The notes under the pieces: generated by a model
Database searches by the model: none
What the model saw: only the letters and a program-made list of their open reading frames with translations
Told to the model about the DNA's origin: nothing
In this document: one piece after another, positions 8,061 to 17,285 of the stretch
Position numbering within the stretch: position 1 is the first letter of the stretch
Layout of the letters: each line of letters opens with the position of its first letter
Program-made: the position numbers and the translations under genes
Origin: Corynebacterium sp. HMSC074A01
Lineage (GTDB): Bacteria > Actinomycetota > Actinomycetes > Mycobacteriales > Mycobacteriaceae
Length of the DNA stretch: 51,125 nt
Assembly (NCBI RefSeq): GCF_001831515.1
Contig: NZ_KV825628.1
Span: forward strand, 154,586-205,710
Direction of reading: 5' to 3'

Positions 8061-11000
8061 TCAATCGAACTCGCGGGTGGGCGGCTCTCCCCAGAACACC
8101 TCCTCGATGACTTGGTGCGCCCGGCGCGTGATGCGCAGGTAGTCCTCTAGGAACTGCTGCTGCTGGTCCGGGTCGTAGCCGGCGGAGCCCGCCACCTGCG
8201 CGAGCTGCGGGCCCGGCGCGGGCAGCTGGTCGGTGCGCTTGCCCGAGACCAACACGAGCGCGCTGCGGGCGCGGGTGGCCGTGAGCCACGCGGTGCGCAG
8301 GATCTCCGCCTGCTCTGCAGGCAGCACGGCCGGGTCGTCGAGCTCAGCGAGGAAGTCGAGCGCGTCCAGGGTGGAGGTCGTGTGCAGGCCCTGGTGTTTG
8401 TGGGCGTGCATCATGGTGAGCAGTTGGACAGTCCACTCGACGTCGGCGAGCGCGCCGCGGCCCAGCTTGGTGTGGGTGGCGCGGTCGGCGCCGCGCGGGA
8501 GGCGCTCGTTGTCCACGCGGGCCTTGATGCGGCGGATCTCGCGGATGTCCGCCCGGCTGGCCCCGCCTGCGGGGTAGCGGAACTGGTCGATCATGTGGAG
8601 GAAGGCCTCGCCGGTTGCCGTGTGTCCCGCGACCACGGTGGCGCGCTGCAGCGCCTGCTTCTCCCAGACTTCGCCCCACTCGCTGTAGTAGCGCTCGTAG
8701 GAAGCGATCGTGCGCGCCACCGCCCCGGAGCGGCCCTCCGGGCGCAGGCCGAGGTCCACCTCGAGCGGCGGGTCGTCGGAAGGCTTGGCCAGGCGTTTGC
8801 GCATCTGGTCGACGATGCGGGCGGCCCAGGCGGTGGCGTCGGCTTCCGTCGTCTCCCCCACTGGCTCCGCCACGACCATCACGTCGGCGTCCGAGCCGTA
8901 GCCCAGCTCCGCGCCGCCGAGTCGGCCCATGCCAATAAACGCGATGCGGGCGGGTTGCGCGCTCAGGCCCTGTTCCACAAGGTCGGCGTGGATCTCGGAC
9001 TCGAGCGCAGCCTGCAGCACCGCCTCCCACACGATGGTCAGCTCGGTGCAGACCTGGCGCACGTCCATCATGCCGAGCAGGTCGGCCGAGGCGATGCGCG
9101 CCAGCTCCGCGCGGCGCAGCGAGCGCGCCACGGCGACCGCCTTGTCCGGGTTGTCGCGGTGCCTATTGGCCGAGTTGATGATCGCCTTGTGCACCTGGTC
9201 GGGCGCGGGCTCGAGCAGGCGCGGACCGCTGGAGCCGTCGCCGAGCAGCTTGACCACATCGGGGGCGGAGATGATCAGGTCGGAGGTGTACGGCGAGTTG
9301 CCGAGGATGTGCATGAGGCGCATGCCGACGACGCCCTCGTCGCGAAGCATGCGGAGGAACCAGCTGCGGTCGATGGCGGCGTCGGAGAGCTTGCGGTAGT
9401 TGAGCAGGCCCGCGCCGGGGTCCGCGGTACCGGCGAGCCAGTGCATGAGGGTGGGCAGGAGGATCGCTTGCAGCTTCGCTTTGCGCGAGGTGCCCTTGAC
9501 CAGGGCGTTGAGGTGGTCGTAGGCGCGCGTTGGGTGGCGGTAGCCGAGCGCGGCGAGCTGCGCTTTGACGGCGTCGGCGGAGAAGGTGGCCTCGCCGATC
9601 GACAGGTCGACGACGGCCTCGAGCAGCGGGCGGTAGAAGAGGCGCTCGTGCAGGTTCGCCACCACCCGGCGCAGCTGTGAAAGTGCACGCTGCATCTCCT
9701 CGACGGCGGTGTGGCGCGCCGTGGCCTGGAAGCCGGCGGTGCGGGCGAGCCAGCGCAGGCGCTTGACGTCGTCGGCGGCGGGCAGCTGGTGGGTGCGCTT
9801 GAAGCGCTGCAGCTGGAGGCGGTGCTCGAGCAGGCGGAGGAACTCGTAGGCGCGGATGAGTTTGTCGGTGTCCTCGCGGCCGACGTAGCCGCCAACCATA
9901 AGCGAAGTCAGGGCCTCGACCGTGTTCGGCTCGCGCAGACTCTCGTCGATGCGGCCGTGGACGAGCTGCAGCAGTTGCACGGCGAACTCGACGTCGCGCA
10001 AGCCGCCCTCGCCGAGTTTGAGCTCGCGCTGGCGCAGCGATTCGGGCACGTTGTCCAGCACGCGCCGGCGCATCGCCTGCACGTCCTCGACGAAGGATTC
10101 GCGCTGGGAGGCCTCCCACACCAAAGACGCAAGCTTTTCGACGTAAGCCTCCCCCAGCGAGAGCGCGCCGGTCAGCGGGCGGGCCTTGAGCAGCGCCTGG
10201 AACTCCCAGGTCTCCGCCCAGCGCTTGTAGTAGGTCACGTGGCTGTCCAGCGTGCGCACGAGCGCGCCCGCCTTGCCCTCGGGGCGCAGATTCGCGTCCA
10301 CTTCGAAGAAGCAGGCAGTGCCCAGCTGCATGAACTCGCTGGCGGTACGCGTGGCTTTGGCGGTGGCGTCCTCGGCGACGAAGATGACGTCGACGTCCGA
10401 GATGTAGTTCAGCTCGCGAGCGCCGCACTTGCCCAGCGCCAGCACGGCAAGCGCGGTGTCGGGGTCGTCGTCGCCGTAGACCTGGCGGATGGCGACGGCG
10501 AGGGCTGCGGTCAGGGCGGCGTCGGCAAGCGCGGTGAGCAGTGCGGTGGTGCGCGAATACCCCAAAGGCGAAGTGCCGCCGTGGCCCTTGAGCGGGGTGA
10601 ACGTGCCCGCGAGGTCGGCGGCGGCAATGCGCATCATGAGGGTGCGGTAGGTCTCGCGCAGCGCGTCCTTGGCGGCGTGCTTGTCGGAAAAGCGCGCGCC
10701 CGCGCGGTAGGTTGCCTCCTCGATGTGCTCGGCCTCCACCGCGCGAAGCATCGCCTCGCGCATCTCCTCCTCGGTCGGCAGCGGGGCGGCGAGCTCGCGC
10801 CACAGGTGCGGGTTGGCCACGAGGTGGTCCGAGAGCGCCGTCGAGCCGCCGAGCAGCGCGAAGAAGCGGGTGCAGAACGCCGGGTCGGCCGCGAGCGCCG
10901 CGCGGACTTCGCCCCATTCGGACGGCAGCGCGCCGGCAAACCGGTGCGCGGTATTGAGGGCGAGGTCGGGGTCGCCGGCGCCGGCAAGGGTCCAAAGCAG

Positions 11001-11087
11001 TGCGGCGTCGTCAAGCGAAAGCTCCTCGATGTCTTGCGCGGCGCGCGGCGAAGCGAGCCCGAGTTTGGCCGGGGTGGGAAGCGCCAT
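8061..11087 (-). CDS. glnE: Glutamine synthetase adenylyltransferase/deadenylase
   Basis: 1008 residues, a normal GlnE length. The protein adds and removes AMP on glutamine synthetase in response to nitrogen status. It holds two nucleotidyltransferase domains: an N-terminal one (about 215-235, LGKCGARELNYISDVDVIFV, then EGGLRDVEFAVQ) and a C-terminal one (about 715-735, GMGRLGGAELGYGSDADVMVV, then GRGALADVEWTVQ). The paired Asp residues in SDVDV and SDADV are the metal ligands. The ATG directly follows the TAA of glnA2 (TAAATG), so translation is coupled. The real modification target is expected to be the main GlnA elsewhere. Confidence 0.97.
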   Translation of the reverse strand: MALPTPAKLGLASPRAAQDIEELSLDDAALLWTLAGAGDPDLALNTAHRFAGALPSEWGEVRAALAADPAFCTRFFALLGGSTALSDHLVANPHLWRELAAPLPTEEEMREAMLRAVEAEHIEEATYRAGARFSDKHAAKDALRETYRTLMMRIAAADLAGTFTPLKGHGGTSPLGYSRTTALLTALADAALTAALAVAIRQVYGDDDPDTALAVLALGKCGARELNYISDVDVIFVAEDATAKATRTASEFMQLGTACFFEVDANLRPEGKAGALVRTLDSHVTYYKRWAETWEFQALLKARPLTGALSLGEAYVEKLASLVWEASQRESFVEDVQAMRRRVLDNVPESLRQRELKLGEGGLRDVEFAVQLLQLVHGRIDESLREPNTVEALTSLMVGGYVGREDTDKLIRAYEFLRLLEHRLQLQRFKRTHQLPAADDVKRLRWLARTAGFQATARHTAVEEMQRALSQLRRVVANLHERLFYRPLLEAVVDLSIGEATFSADAVKAQLAALGYRHPTRAYDHLNALVKGTSRKAKLQAILLPTLMHWLAGTADPGAGLLNYRKLSDAAIDRSWFLRMLRDEGVVGMRLMHILGNSPYTSDLIISAPDVVKLLGDGSSGPRLLEPAPDQVHKAIINSANRHRDNPDKAVAVARSLRRAELARIASADLLGMMDVRQVCTELTIVWEAVLQAALESEIHADLVEQGLSAQPARIAFIGMGRLGGAELGYGSDADVMVVAEPVGETTEADATAWAARIVDQMRKRLAKPSDDPPLEVDLGLRPEGRSGAVARTIASYERYYSEWGEVWEKQALQRATVVAGHTATGEAFLHMIDQFRYPAGGASRADIREIRRIKARVDNERLPRGADRATHTKLGRGALADVEWTVQLLTMMHAHKHQGLHTTSTLDALDFLAELDDPAVLPAEQAEILRTAWLTATRARSALVLVSGKRTDQLPAPGPQLAQVAGSAGYDPDQQQQFLEDYLRITRRAHQVIEEVFWGEPPTREFD

Positions 11088-12422
11088 TTACAGATCCATC
11101 CCGCTGTCGAGCTCCCAGGGCGTGACCTGGCTGGTGTAGTCGTGCCACTCGTCCCATTTGGCGCGCAGGAAGTACTCGAAGACCTGCTCGCCGAGCACCT
11201 CCGCCATGAACTCGGACTGCTCGAGGTAGCGCAGCGCCTGGTCGAGCGAGTTCGGCAAGTCGCGGTACCCCATCGCGCGGCGCTCGCGGCGGGTGAGCGC
11301 AAAGACGTCGTCGCGGGCCGGCTCGTCGAGCTCGTAGCCCTCGGAAATCCCGCGCAGGCCGGCGGCGAGCACGGCGGCATACGCCAGGTACGGGTTGGCG
11401 GCCGAGTCGAGGGAGCGGACCTCGATGCGGCGCGACTCCGCCTTGTGCAGCCGGTAGGTGGGCACGCGCACCATCGCGGACCGGTTCGACACGCCCCAGG
11501 TCGCGGCGGTGGGCGCCTCGGAGCCGAACTGCAGGCGCTTATACGAGTTGACGTACTGATTGGTCAGCGCGGAGATCTCGTTGGCATGCTCGATGATGCC
11601 GGCGATGAACTGGCGGCCGGTGCGAGACAGGCTGATCTCATCGTCCGGGTCGTGGAAGGCGTTTTCGTCGCCTTCGAACAGGGAGAAGTGCGTGTGCATC
11701 GCCGAGCCGTCCTTGTGCGGAAACGGCTTGGGCATGAACGTGGCATGTACGCCGTTGGCCTCCGCGACCGTTTTCACGATGTAGCGGAAGGTCAGCACGT
11801 TGTCGGCCATGGTCAGCGCGTCGGTGTGCCGGAGGTCGATCTCCTGCTGGCCGGCGCTGGCCTCGTGGTGGGAAAACTCGGTGACAATACCCATGTATTC
11901 CAGCGCGGCAATCGCCTGGCGACGCAGCTTCGGAGCCTCGTTGCGCTTGGCCTGGTCGAAGTAGCCGCCCAGGTCGGCGGGCCGGGGGCGCTCGCCGGGT
12001 TCGAAGGGTTTGACCACGTAGAACTCGATCTCGGGGCTGGCCACGAACTCAAATCCCATGTCGCGGGCGTTTTCGATCTGGCGCCGCAGCACCTGGCGCG
12101 GGTCACTGTAGAGCGGCTCGCCGTCGGGCATTGTAATGTCGCAGAACATGCGCCCGGTCTGCAGCCCGGAATCCTCGTCGAAAGGCAGCGCCTGATACGT
12201 CGACGGGTCGGGTTTGAGCAGGGTGTCGGACTCGGAGATGCGGGTAAAGCCCTCGATCGACGAGCCGTCGAAGCCCGCCCCCTCCTCGAAGGCGGATTCC
12301 AGCTCGGCGGGCGACATCATCACGGTCTTCAGCGAGCCGAAGATGTCGGTGAACCACAGCCGCAAAAAGGCGATGTCCTGTTGTTCGACCTTGCGCAGCA
12401 CGTCTTCCTGTTGAGTGTTCAT
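11088..12422 (-). CDS. glnA2: Glutamine synthetase, second type I enzyme
   Basis: 444 residues, the length of corynebacterial and mycobacterial GlnA2 and of the short GS-I alpha class. Catalytic landmarks are present: GFDGSSIEGF near residue 50, EIEFYVV, the NGVHATFMPKPF loop and SNRSAMVRVPTY. The C-terminal region reads GYRDLPNSL where adenylylated GS-I enzymes have NLYDLP, so the target tyrosine is not in the canonical place. Its physiological role in Corynebacterium is unclear from what I know. It abuts glnE downstream. The TACAGT hexamer just before the ATG suggests a leaderless start, although GGGGGT could also serve as a ribosome site. Confidence 0.96.
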   Translation of the reverse strand: MNTQQEDVLRKVEQQDIAFLRLWFTDIFGSLKTVMMSPAELESAFEEGAGFDGSSIEGFTRISESDTLLKPDPSTYQALPFDEDSGLQTGRMFCDITMPDGEPLYSDPRQVLRRQIENARDMGFEFVASPEIEFYVVKPFEPGERPRPADLGGYFDQAKRNEAPKLRRQAIAALEYMGIVTEFSHHEASAGQQEIDLRHTDALTMADNVLTFRYIVKTVAEANGVHATFMPKPFPHKDGSAMHTHFSLFEGDENAFHDPDDEISLSRTGRQFIAGIIEHANEISALTNQYVNSYKRLQFGSEAPTAATWGVSNRSAMVRVPTYRLHKAESRRIEVRSLDSAANPYLAYAAVLAAGLRGISEGYELDEPARDDVFALTRRERRAMGYRDLPNSLDQALRYLEQSEFMAEVLGEQVFEYFLRAKWDEWHDYTSQVTPWELDSGMDL

Positions 12423-12428
12423 ACCCCC

Positions 12429-12434
12429 ACTGTA
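12429..12434 (-). promoter_or_regulatory. Putative -10 hexamer of glnA2-glnE
   Basis: TACAGT on the minus strand ends 6 nt before the glnA2 ATG. It lies in the 55 bp region shared with the divergent CYTH/CHAD gene. Confidence 0.35.
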
Positions 12435-12477
12435 GCGGCGCTAGGCTTGGAGTTGAGTCGATGTGAGGAGAGGAATT

Positions 12478-13956
12478 ATGCCGCAGGAAGTTTTGGAAGT
12501 TGAGGTCAAGTTCGCCGTCGAGGAGGGGGTCAAGCCGCCGGGCCCCCCGCTTGTCGACGCCACGCTGTCCATCACCTCCACCACCACCCACAACCTCTCC
12601 GCCACCTACTTCGACACCGAAGACCTGCGGCTCACGCACGCAAAAACCGTGCTGCGTCGCCGCACCGGCGGCACCGACGACGGCTGGCACGTCAAGTTTC
12701 CGGGCGAAGGCGGCGCGCGCCGCGAGCTGCAGGTGCCGCTGGCGGATGCTTCCGATGCAGAGGTCCCGGCTGAGCTCCTCGACGCGGTCTCATCGGTGAT
12801 TGGTGATGCGCCGCTGGTGAAGATCGCGCAGGTGGACAACCGCCGCGTCGAATCGGTGCTGAGCAAGGATGGCATCGCGTATGCCGAGTTCTGCGACGAC
12901 CACGTCACTTCCGAGTCCTTCCTGCCCGGCGGCCAGAAGCAGTCCTGGCGCGAGTGGGAGCTGGAGCTGACCGAGGCGGTCGCAGGTACCGAGGCCGGAG
13001 AGACGCTGCTCAACAACGCCTCCGAGGCGATGCTGGCGGCGGGCGCGCGCCCGGCGGATGCGCCGTCGAAGCTGGTCAAAGCACTCGGAGACAGCCTGCC
13101 GGCCGGGCCGGTTGACGCGGCGCTTCGCGAGACACGAGACAGGATCGTCGACTACGCCCCGCGCGTGCGCGCCGACGAGGAGGACGCCGTGCACCAGATG
13201 CGCGTGTCCACCCGCACGATGCGCTCGCTGCTGGAGACCTTCGAAGGTGCCTACAGCGGCACCGACGTCGCCCACCTGGAAGCCGAACTCAAGCACGCGG
13301 CCGCGGTGCTGGGCGTCGCGCGGGACGCGGAAGTCGTCGAGCAGCGCATCCGCGACCTGGTCGCCACCGACGAGACCGGCACCATCGATGCCGCCACCGC
13401 GGCGAACCTCAACCGCGATATGCGCGAGGTCTACGCGGCGGCGCACGCCGAGATTGTGCAGATGTTGGACTCGGAGCGGTTTGGGGGGTTGCTGGTGGAC
13501 GTCGATAAGCTGCAGCGGGCCGGCGAGCAGACCGACGCTGAGCTCTACGCGCAGCTGCGCGGTGCCTACAAGAAGCTGAAGAAGCGCCACGCGAAGATGG
13601 AAAAGTACGCCGACGACGCCTCACTGCCGCTGGCCGAGCGCGAGGCGTACGTGCACGCCGTGCGCAAGGCGGCGAAGAAGCTGCGCTACGCTGCGGTCGC
13701 CGCATCCGATTCCGGGCTGAAGACGAAGCCGCTGGTCAAAGCGTGCGTGAACCTGCAGTCGGTGCTTGGGGACTTCCAGGACTCGGTCACCACGCGCGAG
13801 CACCTCGTGCGCCTAGCGCATGCCGCGCACGCCCGCGGCGAGGACACCTTTGCCTACGGGGTGCTCTACCAGCGGGAACTCGAGCTCGGCCGGGCCGCGC
13901 TCGCCGGCTACCCGAAGGCGATGAAGAAGGTGAAGAAGGCGTTGAAGAAGCTCTAG
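12478..13956 (+). CDS. CYTH and CHAD domain protein
   Basis: 492 residues from the ATG at 12478, chosen because GAGGAGAGGAATT gives a strong ribosome site. The N-terminal CYTH domain (about 1-200) starts with EVEVKFAV, the ExExK signature that binds triphosphates and metal; YFDTEDLRL and VLRRRTGG follow. The C-terminal CHAD domain (about 225-490) has conserved histidines and basic helices (DAVHQMRVSTRTMRSLL, VRKAAKKLRYA) that are known to bind inorganic polyphosphate. A polyphosphate-related role, or triphosphatase activity, is a reasonable inference. The 3' end overlaps the convergent 59-residue gene by 4 nt. Confidence 0.92.
   Translation: MPQEVLEVEVKFAVEEGVKPPGPPLVDATLSITSTTTHNLSATYFDTEDLRLTHAKTVLRRRTGGTDDGWHVKFPGEGGARRELQVPLADASDAEVPAELLDAVSSVIGDAPLVKIAQVDNRRVESVLSKDGIAYAEFCDDHVTSESFLPGGQKQSWREWELELTEAVAGTEAGETLLNNASEAMLAAGARPADAPSKLVKALGDSLPAGPVDAALRETRDRIVDYAPRVRADEEDAVHQMRVSTRTMRSLLETFEGAYSGTDVAHLEAELKHAAAVLGVARDAEVVEQRIRDLVATDETGTIDAATAANLNRDMREVYAAAHAEIVQMLDSERFGGLLVDVDKLQRAGEQTDAELYAQLRGAYKKLKKRHAKMEKYADDASLPLAEREAYVHAVRKAAKKLRYAAVAASDSGLKTKPLVKACVNLQSVLGDFQDSVTTREHLVRLAHAAHARGEDTFAYGVLYQRELELGRAALAGYPKAMKKVKKALKKL
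13498..13510 (-). repeat. Near copy of the 13-mer GCTTATCGACGCC
   Basis: Minus-strand GCTTATCGACGTC, one mismatch from the repeated word described in the findings, within the CHAD gene. Confidence 0.4.
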
Positions 13957-14132
13957 TCTTCCCAGGCCTCATCCGCCTCGTCGGCGGCTTTGTTGCGTTG
14001 GGCTGCGATCTCGAGGGCGTGCGCGGCCTCCTCGCGGGTGTCGTAGGGGCCCATGCGGTTATCCCAGGAGGCGACCTTGCCCTGGGTGACCTCGCCGGTG
14101 GTGGGGTTGAAGTAGAACTTGTCGTCAGCCAT
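13953..14132 (-). CDS. Small actinobacterial protein, SPOR-like by family habit
   Basis: 59 residues (start MADDKFYFNPTTGEV, then RMGPYDTREEAAHALEIA) from an ATG at 14132 with an AAAGGAG ribosome site. Small proteins of this form, with an aromatic FYFN start, a GPYDTREEA helix and an acidic WED end, are common in Actinobacteria and are often annotated as SPOR-domain or hypothetical proteins. The function is not established to my knowledge. The gene's stop overlaps the convergent CHAD gene by 4 nt. Confidence 0.75.
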   Translation of the reverse strand: MADDKFYFNPTTGEVTQGKVASWDNRMGPYDTREEAAHALEIAAQRNKAADEADEAWED

Positions 14133-14188
14133 TGCTGCTCCTTTGCTTCAGGGGTTTTCGCCCCACCCTACCCGCCGCGCGCGGTTGG

Positions 14189-14194
14189 TAGTCT
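14189..14194 (+). promoter_or_regulatory. Putative -10 hexamer of the galK-like gene
   Basis: TAGTCT lies 35 nt before the ATG at 14230, leaving room for a short leader with the GGAGAG ribosome site. Confidence 0.35.
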
Positions 14195-14229
14195 GGGGTT
14201 TCACGCCAACCGACTGGAGAGAACGCCGT

Positions 14230-15435
14230 ATGTCTTTGTGGACCGACCCGACCGCCCAGCACGCCACCCCGGTGGCGGATCGCGCACGTGAAGCGCATAA
14301 AAAGCGCACCGGCGGCGCGCCCGAACACGTGGCGAGCGCCCCGGCGACGTGGATTTTGGCCGGCGAGAACGTCGACCACTTCGGCGGCACCACGCTGATC
14401 GGCCTGTCCAGCCTGCGCGCGGCGGTGGCGGTCAGCCCGCGCGATGACAACCAGCTCGTCTTCGCCGCATCCGCACCCGCCTCCGAGGACGTCGTGGCCA
14501 CCGCCCCGCTCGGCGAGCCCGCCGACGCCGACCACCCGCTGGCCAAGCGCTGGGGCGGGCTGGTCCACCAGCTCATCCAGCGCCAGGTGCTCTCCCGCGA
14601 CACCGCGGGCCTGGACGTCACGGTTGTCTCCGACATTCCACTGGGCGCCGGCCTCGGCGCGCTGTGGGCGGCCGATGCGGCAATGTGCCTCGCGCTTGCA
14701 GCCGGCCACGCAGAGATCGACGACGCACCCTTCCGCGCCCGCCTGGCCGACATCGCCTCCCAGGCCGTCGACTCCTACTCCTCGCTCACCGGCCTGCGCT
14801 CGCGCCACACCGCGGCCCTGCGCGCAAGCGGCACCGGCATCGCGGTGATCGACTACGCCGACGGCTCGCTCACCGAGGCGCCGCACCCCGGCCGCGAGGG
14901 CGTGCGCATCTTCTCGGTGGCGGAGAAGTTCGGCGAGGCAGACGACGGCGAGGTCGCCCGCATCGCCGAGCACCGCGCGTTTATCGACGCCGCGTGCGCC
15001 AACTTCGGCGTCACCTCGCTACGCAAGCTTCCCGACGCCATCGAGCGCGTCGTCGAGTGGGTCACCGCGCGCCGCACCGTCGGCGACGAGACCGCGCCGA
15101 CGCCGGAGAAGGCGCGCGCCTGGGTGCACTTCTGCGAGGCGGAGACGCTGCGCAGCATGGCCGTGGCCAAGGCGCTGCGCTCGCGGCACACGAACGACCT
15201 GTTTACCCTGGTCAACTCCCCGACCGAGATGCGCGGCATCGCATTGCCGGACGCGCTGGTGCAGCTGTGTAAGACGCGCGGGGCGCTCGCGGCGCGGCCG
15301 GCGGCCACCGGTACCTCGAAGGCAGTGCTCGCCCTGGTATCGGTGCGCGATGCCGACGATTTCGCGCGCACGATGGCGAAGGACTTCGACATCGTGGAGA
15401 TTACGCCGGGGCGCACCGCCGGTCTCGAGGACTAG
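14230..15435 (+). CDS. galK: Galactokinase-like GHMP kinase
   Basis: 401 residues from ATG at 14230 (MSLWTDPTAQHATPVAD), supported by GGAGAG 8 nt upstream. The protein resembles galactokinase: GENVDHFGG near residue 47 matches the GEHTDYNGG sugar-binding signature, and DIPLGAGLGALWAAD (about 138-152) sits where GHMP kinases have PxxxGLGSSAA. The two Ser residues of the ATP loop are replaced, and the galactose-contacting motif is altered (N-V-D-H). A homologue is present at this locus in other corynebacteria. No other Leloir genes are nearby, so the true substrate may not be galactose. The stop overlaps the convergent RNB gene by 4 nt. Confidence 0.75.
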   Translation: MSLWTDPTAQHATPVADRAREAHKKRTGGAPEHVASAPATWILAGENVDHFGGTTLIGLSSLRAAVAVSPRDDNQLVFAASAPASEDVVATAPLGEPADADHPLAKRWGGLVHQLIQRQVLSRDTAGLDVTVVSDIPLGAGLGALWAADAAMCLALAAGHAEIDDAPFRARLADIASQAVDSYSSLTGLRSRHTAALRASGTGIAVIDYADGSLTEAPHPGREGVRIFSVAEKFGEADDGEVARIAEHRAFIDAACANFGVTSLRKLPDAIERVVEWVTARRTVGDETAPTPEKARAWVHFCEAETLRSMAVAKALRSRHTNDLFTLVNSPTEMRGIALPDALVQLCKTRGALAARPAATGTSKAVLALVSVRDADDFARTMAKDFDIVEITPGRTAGLED

Positions 15436-16817
15436 TCGGCCGGCCAGGCGAAGGCCACCTCGCGCGCGGCGGCGTCGGCGCGCACGAGCGAGAACTTCGT
15501 CTCGGTGCCCTCCCCCGGCGCGCCGTGCGAGGGCGCAAGCACCGGCGGGTCGGCGATGAAGATGCGGGCTTCGTCGGCGTCGTTGACCTGCAGGGTAACC
15601 CCGTTGAAGTTGTGGCCGACCCAGGGTGCGAGCACGGTCGCCTCGGTGAGGTTGAGGCAGGCTTTATCCACGGTGTGCGCCAGTTGCGAGGTCCGTCCCA
15701 TCGTTTTCAGCACCCGCGGGGCGTCTGCGTACACCCACTCGGGTATGTCTGTCCCGGCGCAAATCGCCAGGCAGACCTCGGTGGCGTAGCGGTCGATCAG
15801 CCGACGCAGCGGGGCGGTGACGTGGCTGTAGTAGCCGCCGATCCCGGCGTGGACCTCCGCATCCTTCTCCGCCAGGTCGACGTAGCCCGCCCCGCGCAGC
15901 AGCTTTTGGGCCTCGCGCATCATGGCCATGCCGCGTGGCGTGTCCGCGTCGATGCCCGCGAGGAACTCGCCGATCTCGCCTGTGACCTCGTAGCCCAAGT
16001 TCGCGGCCTCGCGCCGAAACTCCGCCTCCGCCTCACGCGTCGCGGGCCCGAGCGTGCGCAGGAAGCCGACGCCGGCCTCGACCATCATCCGGCCTGCAAC
16101 CATGCCCGTCAGCAGTGAAACTTCCGAGTTGTAGTCCATCACCGGGTGCCGCGGCTCGATGAACAGCTCAAAGGCGTCCTCATCGCCGCCCACGCGCACG
16201 CTAGGCAGCCGCAGGTTGATCGCTTTTCGACGCAACGAACTCCCCTGCCGCAGCCGCCCCACCTCCGGCAACAGCGCAATCGACGGGTGCGGCGTGCCCG
16301 CCTCGAAATCGGCGTGGACCCCCTCGTAGTCCAGGCGCGCCACCGAGTGCACCAGTGCACGCTCGACGTGGGCGTGCTCAACTTCGCCGCGCTGGTCGAG
16401 TTCGAAGGTCCACAAAACGGCGGGGCGGTCGACGTCGGGAAGCAGCGAAGCGGTGTCTTCACTTAAGCTCGGCGGGTGCAGGCGCGCGGGTTCGTCGGGC
16501 AGGTAGATCGTCTGCCCGCGGTTCAGCGACTCGTCCTTGACCGCGCCCGCGGGCTCGACGAAGGCTGCGACATCCGCGATCGCGTAGGTGACGGTGTAAC
16601 CGGCACCGCGCGCGGCGATGTGTACGGCCTGGTCCAGGTCGCGTGAGCCGGGCGGGTCGATGGTGACAAGGGGGATCGAGCGGGCGTCGATACGCGCGGC
16701 GGCAAATTGGTCTTTCAGCTGCGCCGCTTCCTCGAGCACCGGTGGCGCGAAATCGGTGGGGACGGAAAATTCGCGCGCGATGGCGCGAAAGTTCAGCGGC
16801 GCGGCATACAGTTTCAT
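15432..16817 (-). CDS. RNase II/RNB-family exoribonuclease
   Basis: 461 residues from the ATG at 16817. An upstream in-frame ATG at 16916 would run into the RNase P RNA gene, so the shorter start is preferred. The RNB catalytic signature TIDPPGSRDLDQAVHI (about 76-91) supplies the acidic residues that hold magnesium. YAIADVAAFVEP, LPDEPARLHP and YSHVTAPLRRLIDRYA are further RNB landmarks. The protein lacks clear N-terminal cold-shock domains and is shorter than E. coli RNase II, as in actinobacterial homologues. It probably degrades single-stranded RNA 3' to 5'. It sits directly downstream of rnpB on the same strand. Confidence 0.93.
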   Translation of the reverse strand: MKLYAAPLNFRAIAREFSVPTDFAPPVLEEAAQLKDQFAAARIDARSIPLVTIDPPGSRDLDQAVHIAARGAGYTVTYAIADVAAFVEPAGAVKDESLNRGQTIYLPDEPARLHPPSLSEDTASLLPDVDRPAVLWTFELDQRGEVEHAHVERALVHSVARLDYEGVHADFEAGTPHPSIALLPEVGRLRQGSSLRRKAINLRLPSVRVGGDEDAFELFIEPRHPVMDYNSEVSLLTGMVAGRMMVEAGVGFLRTLGPATREAEAEFRREAANLGYEVTGEIGEFLAGIDADTPRGMAMMREAQKLLRGAGYVDLAEKDAEVHAGIGGYYSHVTAPLRRLIDRYATEVCLAICAGTDIPEWVYADAPRVLKTMGRTSQLAHTVDKACLNLTEATVLAPWVGHNFNGVTLQVNDADEARIFIADPPVLAPSHGAPGEGTETKFSLVRADAAAREVAFAWPAD

Positions 16818-16862
16818 ACCCCGCCATCGTGCCAGACGCGCACGCAGCGCGCTGTACAAAAG

Positions 16863-17275
16863 GCGAATGAGCCGGCCTATGAGCCGGATTCTGTACCCTT
16901 TAAGGGCGGTGACCATCCATCTGGGCCACCCATCGCTGGGCGCCTCAAGCAGCTACCTTCGGACATGGGCGGGCAGCCTCATCGCGTCCGACGATCCCCG
17001 CTTTAAACAGCGCGGATTCTTGCCTTGCTCCCGGTGGGGTTTACCTGGCCGCCGATGTCACCATCAGCGCCGGTGCGCTCTTACCGCACCCTTTCACCCT
17101 GACCCGGCGTGCGCCGGGCGGTCTACTTTCTGTTGCACTTTCCCGCGGATCGCTCCGGGTTGCTGTTAGCAACCACCGTGCCCTGTGGAGTCCGGACTTT
17201 CCTCGGCCGCCCGCCAGCCCGCATGCGCGGCGGTACGGGCAGCCGCGGTCACCCGGCCGACTCATTCGCAAGGCG
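16863..17275 (-). ncRNA. rnpB: RNase P RNA (class A)
   Basis: About 410 nt, the catalytic RNA that matures tRNA 5' ends. The 5' end GCGAATGAGTCGGCC pairs with the 3' end GGCCGGCTCATTCGC to make helix P1. The universal core is present: GAGGAAAGTCCGGACTCC near the 5' end, CAGGGTGAAAGGGTGCGG, GGTAAACCCC with AAGAATCCGCG in the middle, and ACAGAATCCGGCT near the 3' end. Its place beside the RNase HI/CobC gene is the same as in C. glutamicum. End positions are estimated from the P1 helix. Confidence 0.96.
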
Positions 17276-17277
17276 TC

Positions 17278-17283
17278 ACTATA
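17278..17283 (-). promoter_or_regulatory. -10 element of rnpB
   Basis: TATAGT on the minus strand ends a few nucleotides before the P1 helix of RNase P RNA. It lies immediately next to the stop codon of the upstream RNase HI fusion gene. Confidence 0.5.
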
Positions 17284-17285
17284 CC

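Noticed and set aside
9711..12503. Long plus-strand open frame opposite glnE-glnA2
   Set aside because: Antisense shadow produced by GC-biased codons; the minus strand encodes complete GlnE and GlnA2.
16818..16916. N-terminal extension of the RNB exonuclease frame to 16916
   Set aside because: It overlaps the 3' domain and P1 helix of RNase P RNA; the ATG at 16817 gives a normal domain start.
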